Below, one piece after another: positions 11,749 to 21,659 of a stretch of 64,000 nucleotides of DNA (the stretch's first letter is position 1; every line of letters starts with the position of its first letter). Source of the stretch: Adiantum capillus-veneris (Eukaryota; Streptophyta; Polypodiopsida; Polypodiales; Pteridaceae); contig CM043968.1 of NCBI GenBank assembly GCA_014529385.2, positions 29,483,013 to 29,547,012 of the forward strand. Direction: 5' to 3'. A model generated the notes under the pieces. It did no database searches. It was not told the DNA's origin and saw nothing but the letters and a program-made list of their open reading frames with translations. Made by a program: the position numbers and the translations under genes.

Positions 11749-12204
11749 TAAATAGTGCTTCCATGAGTCTAAGGCATGTAGAACTGCAAGGAATTCCTTT
11801 TCATATATGCCTAGAGCTTGCTCAATAGGATCGAGCCTTTGACACTCTTAGCCTATGGCGTGCCCTTCTTGGAGCAAAACAGCTCGAAGGCAATCACCAC
11901 AAGCATCACATTGGACCAAATGGTTTTGAGAGATCCGGTAGTGTAAGCACAGGTTGAGAGATAAGCTTGTCTTGAAAGCATTGTTCTCCTTAGCAGACCA
12001 TGTATACCTAACGCTTTTCTTTGTTAGGTCATGTAATGGTCCCGCAATTTGTGAGAACTTTTATATGAAGCGTCTATAGTATGCACACATACCTATAAAG
12101 CTTCTTAGTTCATGAAGATTCCTTGGTTTCGGCCATCCTTTTATTACCTTTAACTTGTATGGATCCATTTGGATGCCATCTTGAGAGATAATGTGACCTA
12201 AATA

Positions 12205-14202
12205 CTAAATCTCTTGCAAGAAAAAATCACTTTTCTTTCGATTAACATAAAGTTTATTCTCTCTTAAAAATTGAAATATTACCTGGAGGTGTTGCTTGTG
12301 TTCGTCTAATGAATTAGAGTAGATGATAATATCATCAAAGAACACTCCAGTGAAGGTTCGATGAGGCCTGAATAGCTTCTCCATCAAGCGGTTGAATGTG
12401 GATGGTGCATTGGTCAAGCCAAAAGGCATGACAATGTATTCATAAAGACCAAATGTGGTGCGAAATGCGGTCTTTACAATATCTTGATCAACTATCCTTA
12501 TTTGATGATAGCCACTTTTTAGGTCAATCCTACTGAAGTAGGTCGATCCTTGTAGCTTATCAAATAGGTCTTCTACCCATGGAACGGGAAACCTATTCTT
12601 GATAGTGATCCTATTTAGTCCTCTATAGTCAACACACATACGATATGTGCCGTCTTTCTTTTGCACTAATAGCACAGGTGAGCAAAATGGAGATGAGCTA
12701 GGCCTAACCATGCCCTTCTCAACTAACTCATGCACTTGCCGCATAATCTCCTCTTGTTGAGCTTGAGAAACTCTGTAAGGAGGTTTGTTAGGCGGTGAAC
12801 TTCCTGGAAGAAGTTCAATTGCATGGTCATCATTACCTCGTTTAGGAGGTAGCTCACAAGGGATGTCGTCAATAAAAACATCTTGAAACCCCTTGAGAAA
12901 ATTGGATAACTCTAATTCCTTTTGGTTGCTTTTATTTTCTTTTGCTAAAGCATTAGGTTCATTTTGAGAATCTTTAACAAAAATCATGTACACGGAAATA
13001 GAGCTCTTTATTGACTTGTTGAAAGCTAGTGTATGTACAATGGGAATAGTGTTACCCATTTCCTTAGCATCTATATACATGTCTTTTTCCCTGAACTTAA
13101 AGGAGATTCTTCTTTCAGGAAATTTAACATTGGCAACCAGGCGGTCAAACCATGGTGCCCCTAGGATTACATCCTCATGCTTGAGAGGAGAGATAAAGAA
13201 GTCCTCTTTGTCCACATAGCCTTGGACATGAAGCCTCAATTTCCCGATTAAGGGAGTAACTGAAGATTCTTGCCCCTTGAAGGCACTGTCTGCGGGTAGG
13301 ACATCTCCCATCTCATAAGCTTGTATGCCTAGCTCGGTGGCCAACTCTATAGATATAAAATTGTGAGTAGAACCAGGGTCAGGGTCAAAGAGAATAAAAG
13401 CATCATGTTCTCTTACCTTTCCCCAAGCATGGCATAGAGGAGATCCTTTGTGGTGAGTTTGGTGAGTCTCCTCCTCTTGGATTTCAACCAAGGAAGCTCT
13501 AGGAGGATCTTGGCGGTTGTTCTTTTGGGGACAAGCGCAGTACGCATGCCCTTGTTCGCCGCACTTGAAACACCGGTTATCCTTGCGATAACGCTCAAGC
13601 TCTTCAGGAGAGAGTTTGTTTTTACCTTTGTAAACTCCCTTCTCTTTAGCTTTGTTGGAGGTTCCCTTAGGATACTTTTGGACATTGTCCTTCCCCTTAG
13701 GCTCGTTGGAACCCTTGTTTTCCGTGGGCTTATTATTTCTTTTAGCCCCAGTTTGGAAATTGATTCGAGACGCCACCATAGTATAGTGTATTACCGCCGA
13801 TATAGTACGTGGCCTTTGGGAGTTGACATACTCCGCCATTTCTTCGGTTAAGCCCGCACAAAATTGTTGCTTTTTCTCTCTAAAATCCAACTTTTTGAAG
13901 GCAGTGGCTTTGAGTTGTAGGTCCCAAAACTTGTCTACATATTTGTGGATGGATTCATAGGGAGAGAGCTTTAAGCTTCCCCATTCGGTGAGTACTTTGT
14001 CTTTGGCATCGGTGGCCAAAAATTGCTTCATAATGGAAGCTCTTAAAGCTTTCCATGTTCGTGGAGCTTCACCGTTGGCTCGTAGGCTAGACCACCATTG
14101 TCTGGTGGACTTTTGAAAGTGCATAGCTACATGGCGTAGCTTAGAGGACTCCGTGAAGCCCTCATCTCCAAACGCTACATCAAACTGTTGGATAAAGGCC
14201 AA
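12205..14202 (-). CDS. gag, protease and reverse transcriptase part of chromovirus polyprotein (fossil)
   Basis: The largest frame of the element (665 codons). In order: a retrotransposon gag domain (RQWWSSLRANGEAPRTWKAL), a CCHC zinc knuckle (CFKCGEQGHAYCAC), an aspartic protease segment around the GSTHNFIS motif, and a reverse transcriptase with YRMCVDYRGLNRITIKN, YFSRIDLKSGYHQIRI, MPFGLTNAPSTF and the catalytic FFDDIIIYS. This is the typical Ty3 order. The element is inactive. Confidence 0.9.
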   Translation of the reverse strand: MAFIQQFDVAFGDEGFTESSKLRHVAMHFQKSTRQWWSSLRANGEAPRTWKALRASIMKQFLATDAKDKVLTEWGSLKLSPYESIHKYVDKFWDLQLKATAFKKLDFREKKQQFCAGLTEEMAEYVNSQRPRTISAVIHYTMVASRINFQTGAKRNNKPTENKGSNEPKGKDNVQKYPKGTSNKAKEKGVYKGKNKLSPEELERYRKDNRCFKCGEQGHAYCACPQKNNRQDPPRASLVEIQEEETHQTHHKGSPLCHAWGKVREHDAFILFDPDPGSTHNFISIELATELGIQAYEMGDVLPADSAFKGQESSVTPLIGKLRLHVQGYVDKEDFFISPLKHEDVILGAPWFDRLVANVKFPERRISFKFREKDMYIDAKEMGNTIPIVHTLAFNKSIKSSISVYMIFVKDSQNEPNALAKENKSNQKELELSNFLKGFQDVFIDDIPCELPPKRGNDDHAIELLPGSSPPNKPPYRVSQAQQEEIMRQVHELVEKGMVRPSSSPFCSPVLLVQKKDGTYRMCVDYRGLNRITIKNRFPVPWVEDLFDKLQGSTYFSRIDLKSGYHQIRIVDQDIVKTAFRTTFGLYEYIVMPFGLTNAPSTFNRLMEKLFRPHRTFTGVFFDDIIIYSNSLDEHKQHLQVIFQFLRENKLYVNRKKSDFFLQEI

Positions 14203-14276
14203 GACTTTGTCCGTAGCACCAAAGGTGCCATCATAGGTAAGGAAAGAGATGATCTTCCCTCCCTCTTTGAACTTCT

Positions 14277-14819
14277 TCAGCTTGGATGACCTCTTCCATG
14301 CAGCATAGGATTTTCTATGGCCTCTTCCTTTTGATGGTTCTTTGAGTTATGGTGTGGAGAAGAGTGTGATGGTCTTCTCCGCTTTGGTGGTGATGGAGAG
14401 CGTTTAGCCCGCCGTCTTCGTGGAGCCATCTCTGTCGAGGTGGCGGGAGACTCACTTCTTTCTCGTTCCTTGGATGGAGGCTCTTGAGTTCTCTTTTGGG
14501 AAGGAGATGCATCATCAAGAAGTAAATTCTTGAGCCCTTCGTATGGATTCTCTTCTTCTTCCTGAATCGGAGAGAGACCTCTTTTGGGAGTCTCACAAGG
14601 AGGCTTCCTAGGTGTTCTCTTGTCATGGTGATGAACTTGAAGAATCCCCTGAGCACGAAGCTGTCGTTGCACTTCACTTTGGAGAGATGGATTGCCCATG
14701 GCTTGTTGAAGCCTAGAAACAAGATAGTTAACAAGCATCGAAGCATCATTAGTAGCTTGCTCATTAGCAAAATCAAAGTTATCAACATTAATTTCACTCT
14801 CTTTACTATTGTCAGCCAT
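14277..14819 (-). CDS. N-terminal gag region of the chromovirus (fossil)
   Basis: This 180-codon minus-strand frame lies between the primer site and the gag/pol frame. It begins MADNSKESEINVDNFDFANE and ends with a strongly basic, Arg/Ser/Pro-rich tract (PRRRRAKRSPSPPKRRRPSH), which looks like a nucleic-acid binding or nuclear-localisation segment. It is likely the first part of gag. Confidence 0.65.
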   Translation of the reverse strand: MADNSKESEINVDNFDFANEQATNDASMLVNYLVSRLQQAMGNPSLQSEVQRQLRAQGILQVHHHDKRTPRKPPCETPKRGLSPIQEEEENPYEGLKNLLLDDASPSQKRTQEPPSKERERSESPATSTEMAPRRRRAKRSPSPPKRRRPSHSSPHHNSKNHQKEEAIENPMLHGRGHPS

Positions 14820-15223
14820 TCTAACAACTTTTAGGTGTAAAATTTTTAGGTGTACTTTGGCACTTCAAGCCCTGGTTGCTACTCCTCTTTACCCCTTTAG
14901 AAAAAGCACTCAAGCTACTGTACCCGCGGCTCGAATACCATTAATTGCAAGGAATAGAAGAGAGGGTCTTTCAACACCAAAACAGCACCGGCTCCTATCA
15001 AGCTTCTAATAGCTCAATAGTGGTTAAGCCGTAGGCAAGCCCCGTAGGACTCCACTATTAAGACCATAGCTCTCGACGGTGATGCCCCGTTAACTGCACG
15101 AAGGCAAGCGCACTGCAAGGATGAAAAATCCCTATTCTACTTACTCACAGGCAATTAATAATACCAACCATTTATAGCTAGCTTGAGGACCTCCCTTCTT
15201 GAGCAAGAAAAGAGAAACCTTGT

Positions 15224-15235
15224 GCTCTGATACCA
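15224..15235 (-). other. primer binding site (initiator Met tRNA type)
   Basis: On the minus strand this reads TGGTATCAGAGC, one base from the 5' LTR edge at 15237. It is the standard plant LTR-element primer site complementary to the 3' end of initiator tRNA-Met. Confidence 0.92.
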
Positions 15236-15236
15236 A

Positions 15237-16846
15237 TGTAACATTTAATGGCCTAAAAACTTGTGTGTAGCGGAAATTAGTATGAACATAGTGGGCATTT
15301 CATTAGAATAGATTCCTAATGAGAATTACAAGAGTGCTTGGGTTGAGAGAGCAACGAAAAGCATAACACCTAGTTAGATAGCATGAACAATACTTTCAAA
15401 AGAGAGAGAAAGTAAGCTATTGACAACAGTTGAGGACCGAATTTGCATGGAGCCGGGCCCCCCTCCAAAAGGCTTTGTATTATAGTTTCTCCCATCAAGA
15501 GAGACATTGTACAATACAATTCTTTGTGTTCCTTCAAGACTAGCTAGTGCAATGAAGATGAAAGCTTCATGCACTAAGAAAAACACTTAGCAAACACAAC
15601 ATCAATTATCCCCGGTCTCAGACCCAAGACCTCACACACCTTCGAAGATGGTGAGAGCTAGCAGGGTATGAGAGTAGATTGAGAGGAAGAAGGAGTATCT
15701 TATGAGAAAGATGTACATCTCCTCACATAATCACTCATATTAGCATAGCTTAGCTTAGTAATTAGCATGGTAGAGGATATGAGCATGCATTGAAGCTTGT
15801 CTCTTGGTTGGATTTGCATCCACATGCCAAGAGTGTGTCGATGTAAGCTTCTATCTCACAAGCTTGGAGTAGGTGATGAGCTCTCCATTAAAGCTTGGGA
15901 AGAGATAGTCTTCTCTTTCTTCACACATGAGATTGTGTGAGTGTGTGTGTGATAATGCCTTGTAAAAATTAGCCCCCTCTCTCTCTTGGGCGAGCCCTCT
16001 TGCTATTTTCTCTTGCACGCTCCCCATTGGACAGTGCCAAGCTTAGCCAATAGGAAAATAGGGATAAATTGAAGATCCTTCTGACATGTGTCCCTCTTTC
16101 CCTTTTTGAGAGAGCTTTATCAATTAAACTTAATTGATCTAAATGAATTAAATCCCCATTGGACCTTTTCCCATTCTGGCCAATAGGAATTAAGTAGCCC
16201 ATTGGGCTGCTCAATTCCTATTGGACCCCTTCACGGGCTGTCCAATAATCATCCAGGAGACTTAATTTTCATTGGTTCTTTTTATTAAGTGTTTTAAAAT
16301 TAATTAGACTAAATTTACTCTAGCCTAATTCTCATTGGTCCACTTCAAGGGTCATCCAATAGGAATTGAGCACACTTTGGGAGCAACTAGCCTAGGCATC
16401 TGACATGTGTCCTTTATGCCCTTTGTGTTCAAATGGGAGCTTGTGTGTGTGTATAAGTTTTTTAGTCTTTCTCTCTCATCCCCCTACCTTTAGGGATCGC
16501 CCCCTCATGTGTAGGGATGTGTGTTGACTTTGGAGAGTACACAAACCACCCAATTTATCCTAAGCTTTAACCCTTTGGACACAACCTTTGAATTTTGGAA
16601 CCTTAGCATTTTGGAAGTCTTAATGGGCTGAACCTTAGGGTCTTTTTAGCCCATTGTTGCACATGGATCTTTTGCAGATGGCCCCCCCTTTGGATCCCTA
16701 TTTTCCCTCCTTTGGATCCCTACTGTGGCCAGTCTGCTAGCTTAACCAATATTTTAGCTTTTTCTCCCCTGGCACTTCCCCACATTAAATGATCAGTTTA
16801 ATATGAGAAAATCATTTAGGAGAATTAGATATTGATTATTATGACA
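15237..16846 (-). repeat. LTR (5' copy) of the chromovirus
   Basis: A 1610-bp partner of 8297-9905 with the same TG...CA ends and the same internal CCAAT cluster (about 16018-16380). It borders the second copy of the CCCAT target duplication. Confidence 0.95.
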
Positions 16847-16851
16847 CCCAT

Positions 16852-18081
16852 AGTGGAGAACGCAACACATCATTCGATGAAACCAACCAGAAGACCCTTC
16901 TTGTGCTGGCACCCCCACGTTCCCTCGCTGTGTTAAACCTCACGTTTAGAAAATTGACCACATCAGCTACACACTTCATGGGCCAACCATCGGGCTTTAG
17001 CTCCTCATGCGTCAAGGTTCCCTTGATAACAACACCTGCACCATCATGCTCTCCTTTTCCATGTCCTGAAGCGGAGAAGTTGTGCATCATATGCAATCCT
17101 GTCAAAACTGATAATACCTGGCTACAAAATAGTATGGTCGTGGTGCCTTGAACTGTGAAGCGGCACCATCTGACCAAACCCAATGATAACGGAAACACTG
17201 TCCTTGTTGTTTCATCGAACGGTCATGCAAGAGAAAACAATTCTGAACAAAGAGCGTGTCATGGAGCTTCTCGTCTGATATGTAAAAATGCAGAGTCTTC
17301 TCAATGACTCCTATTGAATTTCTGATATAAGAGTTGTGCACCAATATTGTGACATGTGTTGACCACCAATGCATGGACTGAATCTCATTCTGCACTTTAA
17401 AGCTGTAATTCTCTGCAAAATCAACAACAGAAACCACAATGTCGCTTGGAAACTTTAGCAAAAGCAGTCTTTAAATTGCTGGGCCTGCCACCTAAAAACA
17501 AAGTTGTGCTTGACAAAGCTTTTCAGATGATCTGAAAAAAGATGAATGGAAGTTGCACTTTTCATCCTTTCCACGACTAACTCCTTTCTCTTCTTCTCAT
17601 TTCCTTCAGCATTAACCTGTCCAATATCCATATCCTTAAATATCTTAACAATCACCTCCCTGCTATCTGCTACAATCTCGTCTGGGCAGAATGACAACTT
17701 CCTTACACCACCTCTAGGGCACTCTCCCAGCAAGCATCTCTATGCATGATATTCATGATCCTTAGGGCAAGGCCACAATATGAAATCCAACAAGATACTT
17801 ATGTGCTGAAAAACTGCCTGGTTTGCAGAACACTCACCTACTTCACACTGTGTACCACAAATGGAGCATGTACATGAATGTTCCTTTGAGTGATGCCCAA
17901 ACTTGTTCTGGAGGATTTAATTGAAAGCATCCCTGAAGGATACCATCTGGATATGGTAAATACAGCAGCAAGTATAGCGCTCCTTTAATTTTCGGACAAA
18001 GAATGGCTTGAGTATCTCAAAGGACCTAAGTGACAACTCCACCGCAGGATACGTGCTTTTGAATCTTCTATAGAGCTCCAC
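16852..18081 (-). pseudogene. gene B exon 2, DDE-type catalytic core region
   Basis: On the minus strand the exon opens with VELYRRFKSTYPAVELSLRS and KPFFVRKLKERYTCCCIYH. A cysteine/histidine-rich segment follows (CTCSICGTQCEVGEC, CPKDHEYHA, CLLGECPRGG). Then come three acidic motifs spaced like a D-D-D/E RNase H-fold core: VVDFAENYSFKVQNEIQSMH, YHWVWSDGAASQFKAPRPYY and MMHNFSASGHGKGEHDGAG. I know this SDG/HGKG arrangement from uncharacterised eukaryotic proteins. A transposase role is my inference from the triad, zinc-like motifs and flanking inverted repeats. Decay shows as TAG 17742, TAA 17919 and small frame changes near 17460 and 17130. Confidence 0.65.
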
Positions 18082-18129
18082 CTATATACAAAATTTGATC
18101 CACGTTAGAGCTCGGAATATTACTATAAA

Positions 18130-19260
18130 ACAGCAAAGCACCAAAGTAGTTTACAGTACCAAAATTAACAATGTAAACCACCAACTCATTCTAAAATACC
18201 AAATTTGGCACTGTATTGCCAGATTTCAGGCTATAGTACCAATTTAAGTGCAGAAAAGCACCAAACTGGATTCATAGTACCAAAGTGGGTACATTTTTGT
18301 ACATTGCATAGAACCAGCCTGTATTCATAGGACCAAGCAGGGTCCATAGTACCAAATTATGTACATTGCATAGTACCACCAAATCCATATTACAAAACAG
18401 GGTCCCTACTACCAAATTCTGTACATTGCATGGTACCAGCCTGAATTCAGAGTACCAAACAGGATCCCTAGTACCAAGTTTCGTACATTGCATGGTACTA
18501 GCCTGAGTTCATAGTACCAAGAAGGATCTCTAGTACCAAATTCTATACGTTGCATGGTACCAGCCTGAATTCATAGTACCAAACCTAGTACCAAATAGGA
18601 TTCCTAATACCAAATTCTGTACATTGCATGGTACCAGCCTGAATTCATAGTACCAAACATGATTCCCAGTACCAAATTTTGTACATTGCATGGTACCAGC
18701 CTAAATTCATAGTACCCAAAAGGATCATTAGTACCAAATACTGTACATTGCATAGTACTAGCTTGAATTCATAGTACCAAAAAGGATCCCTAGTACCAAA
18801 TCCTGTACATTGCATAGTACTAGCTTGAATTCATCGTACCAAAAAGGATCCCTAGTACCAAATCCTGTACATTACATAGTTCAAGCTTGAATTCATAGTA
18901 CCAAAAAGGATCCCTAGTACCAAATCCTATACATTGCATAGTACCATCTTGAATTCATAGTATCAAACAGTATCCCTAGTACCAAATTCTGTACATTGCA
19001 TAGTACCAGCCTAAATTCACAGTATCAAAGAGGATAGTGCCAAAGTGGGTACATGTTTGTACCCTGCATATTACCAATTTGGAACCCTAGTACCAATTTG
19101 GGTACTTTTTTGTATACTGCAAAGCTACAAAATGGATCCATAGTTCCAAAATAACAACTTTCCAGATACAAAAAAGTACCTAATTGGGACTGTGCATCTT
19201 TACTTTGGAGCATTTCTACCAAACAATGGTACTATGCATCTATTTGGTACTATTCAGAAT
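18130..19260 (-). repeat. intronic minisatellite of gene B (62-bp unit with TTTGGTACT)
   Basis: The gene B intron (18082-19479) is filled with tandem units of about 62 bp. On the plus strand they contain TAGTACCAAA, TTCTGTACATTGCAT and GGTACCAGCCTGAATTCA, giving about a dozen recognisable copies between 18290 and 19030 with looser copies on both sides. On the gene B sense strand the core is again TTTGGTACT, as in gene A introns. Confidence 0.92.
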
Positions 19261-19479
19261 CTAGAGAAGCTTCAAATTGGGTACTACTGAGGTAGGAATT
19301 GGTACCACAATGATACCAGGTTTGGCATGTTGGGAATTGGTCAAATTTTGGCATGCTGGAAATGGTACTATGGAGCTGAGTATTCGTACAATGATTGTTG
19401 GCTAACAAGTTGTGGTATTCTGTGTTAATCCAAGAGTAAAAAGGCGAGCAAGGATTACAGTGTGGGCAACATATATTAC

Positions 19480-20278
19480 CTGAGAATCTTCTAGAAGATG
19501 TATGGGATGTTTGATGACACATTTTGACTCGATCCTATGCTTACAGATATCCTTTTTGTTAGGAGAAACTCTTGTCTCGGATTTCCAGAAAGCGGCCACC
19601 AAATCTCTAGTTTCAATTGTGATACTTGTATGCAAAGGCAACTGTCTATGAAAAGCACTAAGTGGCAACACTTCATCCTCATCTTTCATTCCCGGTCGAC
19701 TGCTTGCTGCCGCTATATTACGTCGATGAACACCCAAGGTAGCAACAATTTTGGACTGGTTCACAGTGGTTATGCTCTAATCACCATTGTTCAGTATCAT
19801 CGTCAAAGAGGTTCTCTTCATGAAAATCTCAGTTGAAGAGTGGGGCACTTTCAGCTGAGTCAATGTGTTGCGAACGCCGGAAAGAAGACTCGATTGCACA
19901 TCCGAACTCCTCAACTTGGAAAATGACTGATGATGCATGATCTGCTCTAGAATTTAATGTTGTTCTAGTGTTGTTAGTCCTTGAGTCTGCCGACGCCAAC
20001 ATCTAGCCATGGCTTTGCATATATTGTTCCTTAATCTGGTTGTATCAAGTTCAACTCTCTTAGCAGGGTTGCACTCCTTGTGTTGTTGCTCATGCTTCTT
20101 TTGTGCCCAATAGTCCCGCAAAAAATACTTGGTTGTAGCTGACAGGTTCATGAATGCTAGTGGTTTCCATCATAGCATCCTCTATAGATGCAGGTACCCC
20201 TGACTCGAGATAGGTGAAGGAATCACGCTCAGTATCCATCGTCATCTCTGAAGATATGGTACTGGCCTGAGCTGCCAT
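19480..20278 (-). pseudogene. gene B exon 1 (N-terminal region)
   Basis: The first ATG is at 20278, just downstream of a (GA)n tract. The peptide starts with an acidic Ser/Thr-rich leader, then a basic helical part (DYWAQKKHEQQHKECNPAK, NNICKAMARCWRRQTQG). The last third carries SKIVATLGVHRRNIAAASSR, which resembles a helix-turn-helix, and ends IHLLEDSQ before the splice donor. There is a frame change near 20130, a TAA at 19954-19956 and a TAG at 19777-19779. Confidence 0.5.
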
Positions 20279-20289
20279 GGCTGTATGGT

Positions 20290-20292
20290 GGG

Positions 20293-20388
<96 letters not shown>

Positions 20389-20429
20389 GGGCGGGAAGGG
20401 TGGGTGCTCCACAGAGAACAAAACAGAGA

Positions 20430-20490
<61 letters not shown>
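20290..20490. repeat. compound (GA)n ... (GT)n(GA)n microsatellites upstream of gene B
   Basis: A (GA)n tract of about 95 bp (20293-20386) starts 12 bp upstream of the gene B ATG on its sense side, followed by a short unique spacer and a (GT)n(GA)n compound tract (20431-20490). Dipeptide-repeat open frames here are translations of the microsatellite. Confidence 0.96.
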
Positions 20491-20495
<5 letters not shown>

Positions 20496-20703
20496 CAGCC
20501 GAATCTCCTTCCCCACTTCTTGCACCCACGTCGTTTATCTGTTATAACCCGTTTCGAGAAAAAAGAATAAAGTAGAGTAAATTATAAAGCCTCCAAGAAA
20601 TTGATTTTATTTTTTCTCCTTTTTGTTCAACTTTGCATCTTTTACTTGGGTCTGATTCTCCTTACCACACCCACCAAGCCTAGGTGGTGTCAAGGACAAC
20701 CAA

Positions 20704-20732
20704 TTTTGTACCACCATCCCTTGCTTTCAACC
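20704..20732 (-). repeat. right terminal inverted repeat of the candidate 20-kb DNA transposon
   Basis: This is the reverse-complement partner of 590-618, with 26 of 29 matching positions including the core TTTTGTACCACCATC. The next four bases (TATC, 20733-20736) repeat those outside the left end. Between it and gene B (20279-20703) lie only microsatellites and AT-rich sequence. Confidence 0.75.
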
Positions 20733-20736
20733 TATC

Positions 20737-21659
20737 ACACTCTGCGTTAAAAATTGTAGCAAATAAACCACATGCTGCATCAACTGCCATCTGCATCATC
20801 ATAGCTACCAGGTCCACAGTGATCGTCCACCTGTTGGCTCTCCCCCTTGCCGATTTAGCACTATCGCTACAATTCAAGTCCCAACGGCCCCACCGCCTGC
20901 ACTCAGTACTTTCGATAGAGAATTGAAACTCAATTTTTTAAGCTCTCATTCACTCACAGGCCGAAGTTCCAATGTTCCATGGCCATATTAAAAATATAAA
21001 TCTTCGGTTATCTAGAATGTGCTCCTACACTTGTCTCAGTCATATCCGAAGTTCTTGTGTATTCCCATGCATTGGTCAGTTGTGTCGGCCATACCAAAAT
21101 TCTTATGTATTCCCATGCATCGGTCAATTTTGAACTTCATAAAGGATATCATCTCCTTGTTTTAGCGGCCATCCCCACTGTCCCCACTTGTTTTAGGGAT
21201 CCTCATCACGACTCGAGAGCTCTAGTTTTTATTTCCTTCAAAGAAGTTATCACACATCGGCAACCACCATCCAAGCACAAGGATGTGTATGAAATATCTA
21301 ATTCTAAAATTGTAAAACCCCACATCATATATTTGCACATATATATGCTTGCATTTTGCACAACAATGTATGAAGGTGACAATCATGCACAAAATCACAA
21401 TAAAATGTATCTTTTATCCACCATTTACGGGTTTGGCACTTTAGGTGCACTCTATGTGAGAGGACTAGACATTACCCCAAAGATTTTTGGTGGTATGACC
21501 TTCCTCGTGAGAGAAGCTTTTTGTGATAAAGTCAAGATAACTTATTCACCATTCTGAGTTTTGCAAAAACAAAAAAGAAAGAGTAAGAGATATGGAGCAT
21601 GCAAGACAAATCTCCTTTGTTTTCTCCTAGACCCCAAATCTCCTTCTTTTAGCCAAGAT
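20737..21659. other. unassigned sequence right of the candidate transposon
   Basis: I see no gene here with confidence. A 166-codon plus-strand open frame (21057-21557) has no recognisable domain. Near 21055-21130 a segment of about 50 bp (TGTATTCCCATGCAT...) is repeated in tandem twice. Confidence 0.4.

Larger units (their letters stand above)
8297..16846 (-). mobile_element. Ty3-type LTR retrotransposon (chromovirus) inserted in gene B
   Basis: The element has two long direct repeats (8297-9905 and 15237-16846), each starting TGTAACATTTAATGG and ending TTATGACA. It is flanked by the 5-bp target duplication CCCAT (8292-8296, 16847-16851). Coding is on the minus strand in the order gag, protease, reverse transcriptase, RNase H, integrase, chromodomain. 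The primer site (15224-15235) reads TGGTATCAGAGC on the minus strand, the plant initiator-Met tRNA type. By hand alignment the LTRs differ at roughly 3 to 3.5% of positions, suggesting insertion a few million years ago at typical plant rates. It is a broken fossil with several interruptions of its pol frame. Confidence 0.93.
7593..20278 (-). pseudogene. gene B: DDE-type transposase-like protein (degenerate, two exons, split by an LTR element)
   Basis: Read on the minus strand, exon 1 starts at ATG 20278 (MAAQASTISSEMTMDTERDS) and ends at CTCAG|GTAATA (19480). The intron is 19479-18082, and exon 2 starts at TATATAG|GTGGAGC (18081) in matching phase 0. Exon 2 runs to the TAA at 7593-7595 but is interrupted by the LTR element 8297-16846. 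Total coding length is about 2.7 kb (about 900 residues). Exon 1 includes an HTH-like SKIVATLGVHRRNI. Exon 2 has cysteine-rich motifs and the putative catalytic core (separate entry). The C-terminal part has FYLLKCTKTMYQAPRVLNDLW and LNEKPLFMIYSHLVRAIRF. In-frame TAA/TAG codons lie at 19956, 19779, 17919, 17742 and 7940, all at Gln-compatible positions. Frame changes lie near 20130, 17460, 17130 and 8150. Confidence 0.65.
590..20732. mobile_element. candidate large two-gene DNA transposon (DDE-type transposase-like gene plus RING/FCP1-like gene)
   Basis: Seen directly: a 29-bp inverted repeat pair at the ends, a plus-strand spliced gene (886-7140) and a minus-strand spliced gene (20278-7593) that converge, and introns of both carrying TTTGGTACT minisatellites in the sense orientation of each gene. 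The minus-strand gene has a transposase-like catalytic core. After removing the nested LTR element (8297-16846) the element is about 11.6 kb. Inference: the two genes travelled together as one DNA transposon. The 4-bp candidate duplication resembles superfamilies with 4-bp sites (for example Sola or Chapaev), but I cannot assign a superfamily from sequence alone. The copy is inactive. The alternative is that two neighbouring host genes happen to share an intronic satellite and an inverted repeat. Confidence 0.6.

Noticed and set aside
886-20278. A changed genetic code (UAR as Gln) for the whole genome
   Set aside because: Long frames of the LTR elements and LINE read normally with CAA/CAG for Gln, and in one LINE copy a TAG corresponds to Trp TGG in its relative. 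Small frame changes in gene B also point to decay.
20277-20575. Open frames made of Arg-Glu, Ser-Leu, Val-Cys or Thr-His repeats here and at all other microsatellites
   Set aside because: They are translations of pure (GA)n or (GT)n tracts in every frame and on both strands, with no conserved flanking domain.
590-20732. Polinton/Maverick identity for the large inverted-repeat element
   Set aside because: No protein-primed polymerase, retroviral-type integrase, packaging ATPase or capsid-like frame is visible, and the inverted repeats are short.
21057-21557. A 166-codon plus-strand protein-coding gene
   Set aside because: No domain, no splice or promoter support and low-complexity tandem text at its start. 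Chance openness in AT-rich DNA cannot be excluded.
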